Positions 44,641-53,314 of a stretch of DNA of 56,033 bases are shown here, piece by piece. The position numbers were made by a program, and so were the translations under genes. The stretch covers positions 1-56,033 of the forward strand of contig CANQGD010000006.1 of assembly GCA_947601445.1 (NCBI GenBank), given 5' to 3'. Every line of letters starts with the position of its first letter. Positions within the stretch are counted from its first letter, which is position 1. This stretch comes from an uncultured Clostridia bacterium. GTDB lineage: Bacteria; Bacillota; Clostridia; Christensenellales; CAG-314. The notes below the pieces were generated by a model, which searched no databases, was not told where the DNA came from, and worked only from the letters and a program-made list of their open reading frames with translations.

Positions 44641-46509
44641 TTAGTCTTTGTGGATATTTTGTGCAAGATACACGATCAGTATCTGTATGTCGGCAGGAGA
44701 TACACCGAGTATTCGTCCTGCTTGTCCGAGATTTTCGGGGCGTATTTTGTTGAGTTTTTGACGCGCTTCTATACGCAGACCGTCTATTTGCGAGTAGTCG
44801 AGATCGCGGGGCAAAGGTTTATTTTCCAATTTGTTGGCTTGCTCGATAGCCTCTTTTTCCTTTTCGATATATCCGCGGTATTTGCTTTCCAACTCTATTT
44901 CATATATTGCGTCCGGATCGATATTTGAAAAATATCCCAGCTCTTGCAAATCCTTTGCGGTAATATTGGGACGTCGTAACATCTCGTCAACGGTCAATCC
45001 CGCACCCGTAACGGCTTCTTGTTTTTGTTGGAACAGCGGTCCGTAAATTTTAGGCGAAACAACACTTTTAAGCTCTTTTTGGGCAAGTTCAATTTGCTGT
45101 TTTTTATGCAGATAACGCGCATACCGCTCGTCGTCTACCAACCCTATTTGCCTGCCCGTTTCCGTCAATCGCAAATCGGCATTGTCTTGTCGTAAAATAA
45201 GACGGTGTTCGGCACGACTTGTCATCATACGGTACGGTTCGGTGTTTTCTTTTGTTGTGATGTCGTCTATCAGCACCCCTATGTAGCTGTTGTCGCGACG
45301 CAAAGTAAACGGAGTTTTGCCCTGTACATATCTCGCGGCGTTTATTCCCGCAACAATACCTTGCCCAGCTGCCTCTTCATAGCCGCTGGTGCCGTTTATC
45401 TGTCCCGCAAAAAACATTCCCGGAAGGTGTTTCGCCATAAGTGCGGAATTTAGTTGAGTCGCGTCTATGCAATCGTATTCTATTGCGTAGGCGTCTCGCA
45501 TTATTTCCACGTTTTCCAACCCTTCTATACTGCGGTAAATTTGTTCCTGTACGCTTGCCGGCATGGAACTCGAAGCGCCCTGAACGTAAAATTCGCAAGT
45601 ATCTTCCGCTTCCGGTTCGAGAAATATCTGATGTTTTTCCTTGTCCGCAAAGCGAACGACTTTATCTTCTATGCTGGGACAATAGCGCGGACCTACGCCG
45701 TTGATTTCGCCGTTATAAATGGGGGCCAGGTGCTTGTTTTCCAATATTATCCGTTTGGTCTCGGCAGTCGAGTATGTCAAATAGCAACTTCGTTTGGTTG
45801 CGGGAATGGATTGCGTAACATAGGAAAATGGCAATACGTCGTTCTCTCCCTTTTGTTCCGTTGTTTTTTTCAAATCTATGGATTCGAGTCGGACTCTTGC
45901 GGGGGTACCCGTTTTGAAACGAGATATTCTGAAACCGAGCTTTTTCAGACTTTCGGTTAAATATCGCGCGTTTGCAAATCCGTTAGGACCGCTTTCCCTT
46001 ATACATTTACCCACAAGGGTGCGGGAATTGAGATATACTCCGCAACAAACTACCACCGCTTTGCAACTGTAAGTAAGTTCCACGGCTGTTGTTACGCAAA
46101 AAGTTCCGTCCTCGTTTTGTTCTATTTTGATTGCTTCACCTTGACGCAGATACAGGTTTGGCGTATTTTCCACCGTCTTTTTCATATTGACGTGGTAGGC
46201 GTTTTTGTCTACTTGGGCGCGCGGAGAATAAACGGCAGGTCCCTTTCCGCGGTTGAGCATACGCATTTGTAATAAACTTTTATCTGCGTTTATTGCCATT
46301 TCGCCGCCGAGAGCGTCGATTTCTTTGACAATCTGACCTTTTGCGGTGCCGCCTATACTCGGATTGCATGCCAAAAAAGCCACCGTATCCAAGTTGGTTG
46401 CAAACATAAGCGTAGAGCAGCCCAATCTTGCAGAAGCGAGTGCTGCTTCACAGCCGGCATGTCCCGCGCCTATCACTATAACCTCGAAAATTTTTTCTGT
46501 TTTTGTCAT
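44641..46509 (-). CDS. mnmG: tRNA uridine-5-carboxymethylaminomethyl modification enzyme MnmG (GidA)
   Basis: 622 residues, the standard length. The FAD-binding GAGHAG lies at 14-19, and the family phrases CNPSIGGTAKGQIVKEIDALGG, INGTSGYEEAAGQG and MTSRAEHRL are all present. With MnmE it adds the carboxymethylaminomethyl group to U34 of certain tRNAs, using FAD and methylene-tetrahydrofolate. It follows mnmE by 55 bases in the same operon, the classic arrangement near oriC. The ribosome binding site in front of the ATG is weak (ACGAGAT). Confidence 0.97.
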   Translation of the reverse strand: MTKTEKIFEVIVIGAGHAGCEAALASARLGCSTLMFATNLDTVAFLACNPSIGGTAKGQIVKEIDALGGEMAINADKSLLQMRMLNRGKGPAVYSPRAQVDKNAYHVNMKKTVENTPNLYLRQGEAIKIEQNEDGTFCVTTAVELTYSCKAVVVCCGVYLNSRTLVGKCIRESGPNGFANARYLTESLKKLGFRISRFKTGTPARVRLESIDLKKTTEQKGENDVLPFSYVTQSIPATKRSCYLTYSTAETKRIILENKHLAPIYNGEINGVGPRYCPSIEDKVVRFADKEKHQIFLEPEAEDTCEFYVQGASSSMPASVQEQIYRSIEGLENVEIMRDAYAIEYDCIDATQLNSALMAKHLPGMFFAGQINGTSGYEEAAGQGIVAGINAARYVQGKTPFTLRRDNSYIGVLIDDITTKENTEPYRMMTSRAEHRLILRQDNADLRLTETGRQIGLVDDERYARYLHKKQQIELAQKELKSVVSPKIYGPLFQQKQEAVTGAGLTVDEMLRRPNITAKDLQELGYFSNIDPDAIYEIELESKYRGYIEKEKEAIEQANKLENKPLPRDLDYSQIDGLRIEARQKLNKIRPENLGQAGRILGVSPADIQILIVYLAQNIHKD

Positions 46510-46564
46510 TTAGAATCTCGTTGTATATAAATTTTTACGAAAAATTTATCCGATTTGTATTTTT

Positions 46565-47863
46565 TTATTTTCCGAGACAAAATTTGCTGTAAATTCTGTC
46601 GATTATATTCTCTTGGGCGGTTGTACCGGTAATTTCACCCAGCGTTTGCCAAGCGCCTTTTATTTCATTTGCAACCACGTCGAGAGTTGTTTGGTCGCAA
46701 AATTTAACGGCGTTTTCGAGTTGTTGTTTGGCGCGCTTCATACAGGAAAGGTGACGTTCGTTTGTTATCAGCAAATCGCTTGTTTCAATATCCTTTGCGC
46801 TGAACATTTCATATAGCGTCTCTTTGATTATATCTACGTTGCCTGATTTTGCGGAAACCACCAAACTGTCTACACAGCATGGCTCATTACCGAACAAATC
46901 GCTTTTATTGTAGATGCGTATTTGCGGGCGGACGGTGGGATATACCGATCTGTCCGAAGGATCATCAGTTACATGTAAAACCACGTCTGCGCTATCGGCG
47001 GCTTTTTTGGCACGTTTTACCCCTTCTATTTCTATTTCGTCGGTACTTTCTCGCAAACCTGCGGTATCCACAAAGTTGAACCGAATATCTCGATAGTTTA
47101 CGCTTTCGGATAGGGTATCCCGCGTTGTGCCTTGAATGTCCGAAACGATGGCTCGATCGGTACCGAGCAATGCGTTCAATAGGCTGGACTTGCCCACATT
47201 CGGTTTACCTACGATTGCCACGTCTATTCCGTATTTAGCCACTTTTCCGAGGGTGGAGGTGGAAATAAGCGCGTTAAGTTGCGTCAGCACATCGGAAATT
47301 TGCTGTTTTGCCGTTTCGACTGTGGGCAGTTCCAAATCTTCCTCGGGGTAATCCAACGCAACTTCGCATGCCGAAACCGTATCGAGCAACACATCCTGCA
47401 ATTGCACTATGCGTTTTCCGAGTTTGTTTTCCAGCAAATTTGCGCCTGCTTTTGCCGCTGACGCCGTTTCCGCGTCTATCATTTCGATAATTCCTTCGGC
47501 GTTTGTTAAATTTTGCTTTCCGTTGATAAATGCGCGTTTGCTGAATTCTCCGTTTTGCGCCATTATCGCGCCGTTATCAAGACACGTTTCTATAACCGCT
47601 TGCGCAACGGCTGTACCTCCGTGACAGTGAAATTCCACTGTGTTTTCTCCCGTATAGGAATGGGGTGCGACAAAATATACGCACATCGCATGCTCGTTGA
47701 AATATTGAGTTTTGAGTGTGCCTACTCGCAGCATATTCGGTTGTTGAGGGAAAGGACGGAAAATTTTTTGCGCTATTTGAATGGCGTCGTCACCGCTCAT
47801 ACGGATTACGGATATTGCCGCACGACCGCGAGCCGTTGACAGCGCAACTATCGTATTATTCAT
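46565..47863 (-). CDS. mnmE: tRNA modification GTPase MnmE (TrmE)
   Basis: 432 residues, slightly shorter than the usual 450-460. The N-terminal tetrahydrofolate-binding domain begins NNTIVALSTARGRAAISVIR. The inserted G domain has P-loop GKPNVGKS (219-226) and the following TTRDT and DTAG motifs. The C-terminal CLGK (429-432) carries the catalytic Cys. It works with MnmG in tRNA wobble-uridine modification. The start at 47863 was chosen because GGGAGATAG precedes it; an upstream TTG is less likely. It is divergent from parA, with its promoter at 47882-47910. Confidence 0.97.
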   Translation of the reverse strand: MNNTIVALSTARGRAAISVIRMSGDDAIQIAQKIFRPFPQQPNMLRVGTLKTQYFNEHAMCVYFVAPHSYTGENTVEFHCHGGTAVAQAVIETCLDNGAIMAQNGEFSKRAFINGKQNLTNAEGIIEMIDAETASAAKAGANLLENKLGKRIVQLQDVLLDTVSACEVALDYPEEDLELPTVETAKQQISDVLTQLNALISTSTLGKVAKYGIDVAIVGKPNVGKSSLLNALLGTDRAIVSDIQGTTRDTLSESVNYRDIRFNFVDTAGLRESTDEIEIEGVKRAKKAADSADVVLHVTDDPSDRSVYPTVRPQIRIYNKSDLFGNEPCCVDSLVVSAKSGNVDIIKETLYEMFSAKDIETSDLLITNERHLSCMKRAKQQLENAVKFCDQTTLDVVANEIKGAWQTLGEITGTTAQENIIDRIYSKFCLGK

Positions 47864-47881
47864 AAATCTATCTCCCACAAT

Positions 47882-47910
47882 ATTGTATCACTTTAACAGT
47901 AAACCGACAA
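47882..47910 (-). promoter_or_regulatory. Promoter of the mnmE-mnmG-rsmG operon
   Basis: On the minus strand, TTGTCG, a 17-base spacer and TACAAT. Transcription would start near 47875, giving a very short leader of about 12 nt that still contains GGGAGA. Confidence 0.6.
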
Positions 47911-47975
47911 CTGCTTTTTTGCTACGTCAAATTGTAAATTGTTTCATATTATGTTTCACAAAAAGGTTTATTTTG

Positions 47976-48004
47976 TTGAAATGCGGCGATTTTTATGTTA
48001 TACT
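47976..48004 (+). promoter_or_regulatory. Promoter of parA-parB
   Basis: TTGAAA, a 17-base spacer and TATACT. The leader to the parA ATG is about 98 nt. A parS half-site-like TGTTTCAC lies just upstream (47952-47959), which could be chance. Confidence 0.65.
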
Positions 48005-48108
48005 ATAAAAGTGAATATATGCAGTTTATATTGAGGCGATTTTTTTGTGTCGATTGGAAATTGCGTATGCGCATAAAAACCTGTCCAATGTTTCAAACGA
48101 GGTGGAAT

Positions 48109-48876
48109 ATGGGAAAAATAATTGCATTTTCAAATCAAAAAGGCGGCGTAGGAAAAACCACGACGGCTATCAATTTGGCGGCGTATGTTGCGATTGCCGG
48201 GAAAAAGGTGCTGTTGGTGGATTTTGACCCACAAGGTAATGCAACAAGCGGTTACGGAATTGAAAAAAATGTATTGCAGAGCACAGTTTACGATGTGCTG
48301 ATGGGCGACAGTTCCGCGCAGGAAGTAATATTGAAAACCGTCATAGATAATTTGTGGATTTTGCCGAGCAATAGCGACCTGGCGGGTGCGGAAGTCGATC
48401 TTGTATCTATGCCTGCACGGGAAAGCGCCTTAAAACGTGCGCTTACGGCTGTTAAAGCCGAGTATGATTATATTTTTATTGATTGTCCGCCCAGCCTCGG
48501 CTTGCTGACTCTCAACGCCATGGTTGCGTGCGACAGCGTGATTATTCCCATACAAAGTGAATTTTTTGCGCTTGAAGGGGTAACTCAATTGCTTAATACT
48601 TTTAAGATCGTAAAACAACGTCTCAATCCGCAAATCGAGATAAACGGGGTTGTATTGACTATGTACGATATGAGAACCACTTTGTCCAAGCAGGTTACTG
48701 CGGAAATTTACAAGTATTTCAGCAACAAAATTTACACAGTGCCGGTACCGCGTAACATCAAACTTGTAGAATCGCCGAGTTTTGGCGTTCCGGTTGTTTT
48801 GCACGCTCCGCGTTCAAACGGAGCCGTAGCTTATCAGGCGCTTGCCAAACAGTTTTTGGAAAGGGAGGAGGCATAG
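48109..48876 (+). CDS. parA: Chromosome-partitioning ATPase ParA (Soj)
   Basis: 255 residues, typical for chromosomal Soj. The deviant Walker A KGGVGKTT is at 11-18, with VDFDPQGNATSGYG following, and IDCPPSLGLLTLNAM as Walker B region. It binds DNA as an ATP dimer and moves ParB-parS complexes; in Bacillus it also affects DnaA. The start was set at MGKIIAFSNQKGG because GAGGTGG precedes it. parB starts 6 bases after its stop. Upstream codons in the same frame are not conserved family sequence. Confidence 0.96.
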   Translation: MGKIIAFSNQKGGVGKTTTAINLAAYVAIAGKKVLLVDFDPQGNATSGYGIEKNVLQSTVYDVLMGDSSAQEVILKTVIDNLWILPSNSDLAGAEVDLVSMPARESALKRALTAVKAEYDYIFIDCPPSLGLLTLNAMVACDSVIIPIQSEFFALEGVTQLLNTFKIVKQRLNPQIEINGVVLTMYDMRTTLSKQVTAEIYKYFSNKIYTVPVPRNIKLVESPSFGVPVVLHAPRSNGAVAYQALAKQFLEREEA

Positions 48877-48882
48877 TATATT

Positions 48883-49812
48883 ATGGCAAACAAAGGATTG
48901 GGACGCGGACTTGCGTCACTGATGGGACTTAACACTATCGATGAAATGCCCGTAAAACAGCCGACTCGTCCGGTTGTCAATACGGACGTTGTTGCGGAAA
49001 ACAACGATAATGTGGTAAGAATTGCTCTTGCGGACATTGACCCCAACTACGAACAGCCCCGCAAGAAGTTTGACGAAACAGCTTTGAAGGAACTTGCCGA
49101 TAGCATAAAGCTGCATGGCGTTATTCAACCCATTGTGGTTACTCCCATGGGTAAACGCTTTATGATAATTGCAGGCGAGCGTCGTTTTCGTGCAAGCATG
49201 ATTGCGGGACAAAAGGATATTCCCGCAATAATCAGACATTACACCGCTCAGCAAATAAAAGAAATAAGTTTAATCGAAAACCTTCAACGCGAGGACCTTT
49301 CTCCCATTGAAGCGGCTCATGCAATAAAAACTTTGATGACCGAGTTTAATATGACGCAGGAGGTTGCCGCAGATCGCATAGGCAAAAGTCGTTCGGCTGT
49401 TGCCAATACTTTGCGTTTGCTTACGCTTAACGAAGATGTGATCGGGCTTATCGAGCAGGGACGTCTTTCTGCGGGACATGCGCGTACGCTTGTTGTAGTT
49501 CCTAACGATCAACAATACAAATTAGCGTTAAAAGGGTGCGACAATCAACTGACCGTGCGCGAAATGGAAAAAATGGTACGCGAGTTTCTCAATCCCAAAC
49601 CGGAAAAAGTTAAACCTTCCATTCAGGACAGCAAGGAACTTGTGAACCTCGTCGCCAATATGCAGCGCGCGTTTGCAACTAAGGTTTCCGCTATCGGAAA
49701 CGGCAAAAAAGGCAGAATCTATATCGATTATTTTACTGCGGACGATCTTGACCGTATCTGTAACCTTGTTGAAGATTGGATGAGTGATAAATTCCGCAAT
49801 AAGGATGAATAA
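48883..49812 (+). CDS. parB: Centromere-binding CTPase ParB (Spo0J)
   Basis: 309 residues. It starts KGLGRGLASLMG, the short ParA-stimulating segment of ParB proteins. The CTP-binding motif GERRFRA is at 98-104, with ENLQREDLSPIEAAHA at about 126-141. A helix-turn-helix follows (VAADRIGKSRSAVANTLRLL) and a C-terminal dimer domain (YIDYFTADDLDRI). It binds parS, spreads as a clamp and loads SMC. AGGGAGGAGG precedes the ATG. Its likely targets, four 16-bp parS sites, lie 1.2-2.4 kb downstream. Confidence 0.97.
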   Translation: MANKGLGRGLASLMGLNTIDEMPVKQPTRPVVNTDVVAENNDNVVRIALADIDPNYEQPRKKFDETALKELADSIKLHGVIQPIVVTPMGKRFMIIAGERRFRASMIAGQKDIPAIIRHYTAQQIKEISLIENLQREDLSPIEAAHAIKTLMTEFNMTQEVAADRIGKSRSAVANTLRLLTLNEDVIGLIEQGRLSAGHARTLVVVPNDQQYKLALKGCDNQLTVREMEKMVREFLNPKPEKVKPSIQDSKELVNLVANMQRAFATKVSAIGNGKKGRIYIDYFTADDLDRICNLVEDWMSDKFRNKDE

Positions 49813-49827
49813 AATCAATTGATTTGT

Positions 49828-49857
49828 GCGCTTCGGGTTTCGAAGCGCTTTTTTTTT
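49828..49857 (+). terminator. parA-parB terminator
   Basis: An 8-bp stem, GCGCTTCG against CGAAGCGC, with a 5-base loop and a T9 run, 15 bases after the parB stop. Confidence 0.93.
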
Positions 49858-50371
49858 ATGATATTATAATTGTAATTTAGAAAACAATTTGTGAGGAAGA
49901 ATTGACAAGCGCATTTTTGTCAGATTGTTTTGGTATTATTTATTCATTGTCGGATCGGTTTTTTGCGCAATTTGTTTTAGCTTTCATTATTGGAAATTGA
50001 CAATAATCTATGATGCAGAGAATTATTTCATATATATATATATGTTGGTTCTTTGATCCCTGTTTAACCGAGTAATATTAAATTGTGATATTTAGGTAAT
50101 GTATGTTTGGAAATATAAAAATTTTGAAAAGTTCTGTCTATGCTAAAACGGTATCGTGTCAAAGTTTCCTACAAAATTAAATTAAAAAAAGTACAAGGAA
50201 ACTTGCTACCAATTTTGTGTTTCTTTACAGTAATCATAAAAATGAATTTATTTATACTGTTATTTATTATTGAATTTAGAAGTATTATTGAGTTATTATG
50301 AATTGTTATTAAGATATTAATTATAAAGAGATATATATTGGAAAAATAATTTCTTTGTTTTACTTTGCTCC

Positions 50372-50404
50372 TGTTTATCTGCTGCGGCGGATAAACAAGT
50401 TTTT
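50372..50404 (+). terminator. Hairpin with T-run inside the AT-rich island
   Basis: TGTTTATC and GATAAACA form an 8-bp stem around a GC-rich 10-base loop, followed by AAGTTTTTG. It could be a terminator of an unseen transcript. Confidence 0.35.
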
Positions 50405-50685
50405 GACTTGATTGTGCCATATGAGTATAATTATGCCGTTTCTTTGATGACGTTATTGAAGTATAAAAGTCAAAAACTATGTGGTCAACTTAACACAAAA
50501 ATGAAAAATTCTTAATTATATTCTTTTATAATTTATTTGCGCTTTTGTAAATTTTGATTATAAATATAAGTTTTATTGTTTTTTACTAAAATATGATAAT
50601 TCTGTATCAAATTTTGAATTTTATTTGCAATGAAACATTACTAATTTATTTATCGTAGTTTATTGTTTTTGACTCTGATTGTGCC
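50399..50685. repeat. Short repeat family GTTTTTGACT...GATTGTGCC
   Basis: GTTTTTGACTTGATTGTGCC at 50399-50418 recurs as GTTTTTGACTCTGATTGTGCC at 50665-50685 (one base longer). The first ten bases also occur inverted at 50468-50477. Another short direct repeat, CTGCTTTGTTGTG, is at 50809-50821 and 51994-52006. Confidence 0.5.
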
Positions 50686-51003
50686 GACCCGAAACGGTTT
50701 TTTGTTTGTTTTATTAAGAATCTTCTCAATTTTCTAATATATACATATTGTGTTTTTCAACGCATTCGGATAAACTTGGAATTTACTTTCCAATTGGTAG
50801 TTAATTGACTGCTTTGTTGTGCATTTTATTTATAAATTAAGCAATTTTCTCGTAAAATACATTATTTCACCACAATATTTGCTTTGCGCCACAATATTTT
50901 AATGAAAATAAAGGCGATTTTGATAAAAATTTACCGTGTTTATGCAAACTTTGATGCTATCAAACGTTTTTCAATTAAAACAACGAGAATTTATTTTATC
51001 ATT

Positions 51004-51019
51004 TGTTTCACGTGAAACA
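51004..51019. promoter_or_regulatory. parS: parS site 1 (perfect palindrome)
   Basis: TGTTTCACGTGAAACA, identical to the consensus 16-bp parS of Bacillus-type Spo0J. It is the only copy in the window with both outer bases intact. Confidence 0.95.
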
Positions 51020-51165
51020 AACTATTGATATTAACAAAATGTTTTGTATTTATATTTTAACAGATTTTTTACGTTTTCATCCGTCAAGTTAATTGTAAAA
51101 CGCTTAACAGATGAGAATATAGAAAGGGAGATTTATGGCACCAGCATGGAAAAATTGTATTTTAT

Positions 51166-51181
51166 TGTCTCATGTGAAACA
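51166..51181. promoter_or_regulatory. Degenerate parS-like site
   Basis: TGTCTCATGTGAAACA matches the parS consensus at 14 of 16 positions. The central CACGTG is broken, so binding would be weak. Confidence 0.35.
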
Positions 51182-51692
51182 GATTTAAATAAAATCCTGT
51201 AAAAATTGTAATTTGAGCAAATGTGACGACTAACTGGATAATAATTTCTTTTCAGCTCGGTTATTTTATGTATGGTGCTATTGCAACGAGCTTTCCGTTT
51301 TCGTGACCAAAAATCATAGTATTGGTTATTATGCCGGTTTTTATCTAACATAATTACTAAAAGATTTTTGTAAATAAATTTTCAAATAACGTGCAATGAT
51401 GTTTTAATGAAAAGATTTATACGGCATATTGATCTAAGTGAATAGAATGAAGTTTTACATTCAAACTAAACTATTTTCTTTTTCCTTATAAATTTTATTT
51501 TGTTCTAAGCTGCGAATTTTCTTTTGTTCCAATTTTTGCTTGAAAAACTCGTGTTTTTCAGACAGAATAGGGGTTAAAATTGTCGGAAATTTTGAAAAAG
51601 ATTACAAAAAATTCTGTTAGAACGCCTCTTTCAACCAGCTTTTATAACATAATTTTTGCTGTATTTTTGTTAAATATTGGGATATTTTAAAG

Positions 51693-51708
51693 TGTTTCAC
51701 GTGAAACT
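51693..51708. promoter_or_regulatory. parS: parS site 2
   Basis: TGTTTCACGTGAAACT, 15 of 16 positions of the consensus, 689 bp from site 1. Confidence 0.93.
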
Positions 51709-51948
51709 TTTCGCAACCATAGGAACATTATTATATTACAATTGATTGCAGGGTTGGGTTTAGGAGAGAACGCATAGTTTATGAAATTGTGACGTCGATT
51801 TAAAAAGGAATTGATTATATGATAAGAAAGCTTTTCTGGGGTAATGTTTGTGTTTTTTTGATAAGAAAATTAGTTCGATTTATTTAATTTTTTACTATAA
51901 TCTCATTAAAAAATATTGTTAACAAAGAATTTTTTTAAGTGTTGTGCT

Positions 51949-51964
51949 TGTTTCACGTGAAACT
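51949..51964. promoter_or_regulatory. parS: parS site 3
   Basis: TGTTTCACGTGAAACT, 15 of 16 positions, 256 bp from site 2. Confidence 0.93.
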
Positions 51965-52165
51965 CGTTAAAAATTACAATTTTTTTGATATAGCTGCTTT
52001 GTTGTGTGGTTTTATAAATGTTAGTTTTGGAAAATTATACTAAGTATTAATGCCTAATGCAAGGAGTTTTTTGATTTTGAATGCGTTTATTGATAAAATT
52101 TACTTTTTGATGTTTGTTTTTTATGTAAATGTAAGCAAATGTTAAAAATGTTTGTATTTGTTGCA

Positions 52166-52181
52166 TGTTTCACGTGAAACG
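52166..52181. promoter_or_regulatory. parS: parS site 4
   Basis: TGTTTCACGTGAAACG, 15 of 16 positions, 217 bp from site 3 and about 360 bp before yyaC. Confidence 0.93.
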
Positions 52182-52541
52182 CTTTTGAATTCTTTATTTT
52201 ACGTATTCGTTTTTCCTGAACGTTTTTGAAAATTTGTTTTGGAAATTATACTGTGAAAAACAAATAATATTGCAGATGTAGCATTTGTAGATTCCTACTT
52301 ACTTTTAACGCTAATTTAAATTTATTAAACTTTAAATCTCCTTTCTATAAAAATTATTTAAGCGCAACATACTGAATAATGAACAAATACAAATATTGTT
52401 TTATTATTTTGAAAATGCAAAAATATTATCAACAACATAAAAAATCGACAAATTATTTGCCGACAAACGAACAAAAACAAATATCAACGGCTTAGAATGC
52501 GGAGCAATTGGCAAAACTCATAAAAAAATCGGGAGTAGACC

Positions 52542-53060
52542 ATGTTAGAAGTTAGTATTTATAATTCGTCAGATGTAAAAAAGATAGTAAATGAATTGCT
52601 GTTGCGTTTGCGTTCGGCAAAAGCCGTGTATATGTGTATCGGAACGGAAAAAGTGTTTTCGGACAGCCTCGGGCCGCGTGTAGGAACATTGCTCAATGAA
52701 AAAATGCTTAATCCTGCTTTTGTTTACGGTATGTGTGAGCAGAATATCACTGCGGAAAATCTTCTTTATTGCTACAATTTTATAAGAGCGCTACATCCAA
52801 AAAGCAAAATCGTTGTTATAGACGCTGCTGTGGGGTCGGCGGAGCAGATCGGCAAAATACAAGTTTGCGAAGGCGGAATCAGTCCGGGAGCGGCAACAAA
52901 CAAAAATTTACCCGCTGTTGGCGATTTGGGAATAGTCGGTATAGTGGCGGAAAGAGGAATGACGGATTTTTATACGCTTAATTCCGAAAAAGATCGGTTG
53001 GTTTCACGGGTTGCGCAATTTATTGCGGACGCAATTTTGCAGGTCGAACAAAACGCATAA
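52542..53060 (+). CDS. yyaC: YyaC-like sporulation protein (GPR-related, DUF1256)
   Basis: 172 residues. It follows the YyaC pattern: CIGTEKVFSDSLGPRVGTLL (about 32-51), VYGMCEQNITAENL, IDAAVGSAEQIGKI and PGAATNKNLPAVGDLGIVGI. YyaC is related to the germination protease GPR and in Bacillus lies beside soj-spo0J; it is made during sporulation, but its reaction is not established. Its presence is the best sign in this window that the host forms spores. The ATG is preceded by GGGAGTAGACC. The gene is separated from parB by the parS island, an arrangement not seen in Bacillus as far as I know. Confidence 0.92.
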   Translation: MLEVSIYNSSDVKKIVNELLLRLRSAKAVYMCIGTEKVFSDSLGPRVGTLLNEKMLNPAFVYGMCEQNITAENLLYCYNFIRALHPKSKIVVIDAAVGSAEQIGKIQVCEGGISPGAATNKNLPAVGDLGIVGIVAERGMTDFYTLNSEKDRLVSRVAQFIADAILQVEQNA

Positions 53061-53189
53061 AGGCAAGGTGCGTATACAAAAAACAACCCCAATTGCCTGT
53101 TTTTAATTTATAGCCATGTATTGCTTTGTGCCCATAAAACGGATATAAATTACAAATACTAATTGAGCGTAAGCATATCAACATAAAAT

Positions 53190-53218
53190 TTGACAAGATG
53201 TATATATTGTGATAGAAT
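53190..53218 (+). promoter_or_regulatory. Promoter of ftsH
   Basis: TTGACA, a 17-base spacer and TAGAAT. The leader is about 90 nt and ends in AAAGGAG before the TTG start codon. The rest of 53061-53314 shows only a weak AGGCAA/TTGCCT hairpin after yyaC. Confidence 0.75.
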
Positions 53219-53314
53219 ATATACGTATAAGTTTACGCAGCAACATCGAAAAAGCAAAAGTTGTGCGTAACAGAATATTACGCAAACGCTCATATTGGCG
53301 TAAAGGAGAAAATT

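Larger units (their letters stand above)
49858..52541. other. 2.7-kb AT-rich gene-free island carrying parS sites
   Basis: Base composition changes abruptly from the parB end; by eye roughly three quarters is A or T. The few open frames (the longest about 83 codons) have low-complexity Asn/Ile/Lys content and no ribosome binding sites, so no gene is called. It contains four near-perfect and one degenerate parS, an AT dinucleotide run (about 50032-50042), a hairpin at 50372-50397 and short repeats. I see no DnaA-box cluster. Most likely a centromere region; a decayed mobile segment is an alternative. Confidence 0.8.

Noticed and set aside
47952..47967. parS site at the parA promoter
   Set aside because: Only the left half (TGTTTCAC) is present; the right half reads AAAAAGGT, so it is probably chance in AT-rich sequence.
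50169..51351. Two short minus-strand frames (50169-50420 and 51133-51351) in the AT-rich island
   Set aside because: Low-complexity Ile/Asn/Lys content expected from AT-rich DNA, no ribosome binding site and no recognisable motif; the second overlaps the degenerate parS.
49858..52541. The AT-rich island as the replication origin itself
   Set aside because: No cluster of DnaA boxes was seen there, whereas one lies upstream of dnaN. The island's clear signals are parS sites.
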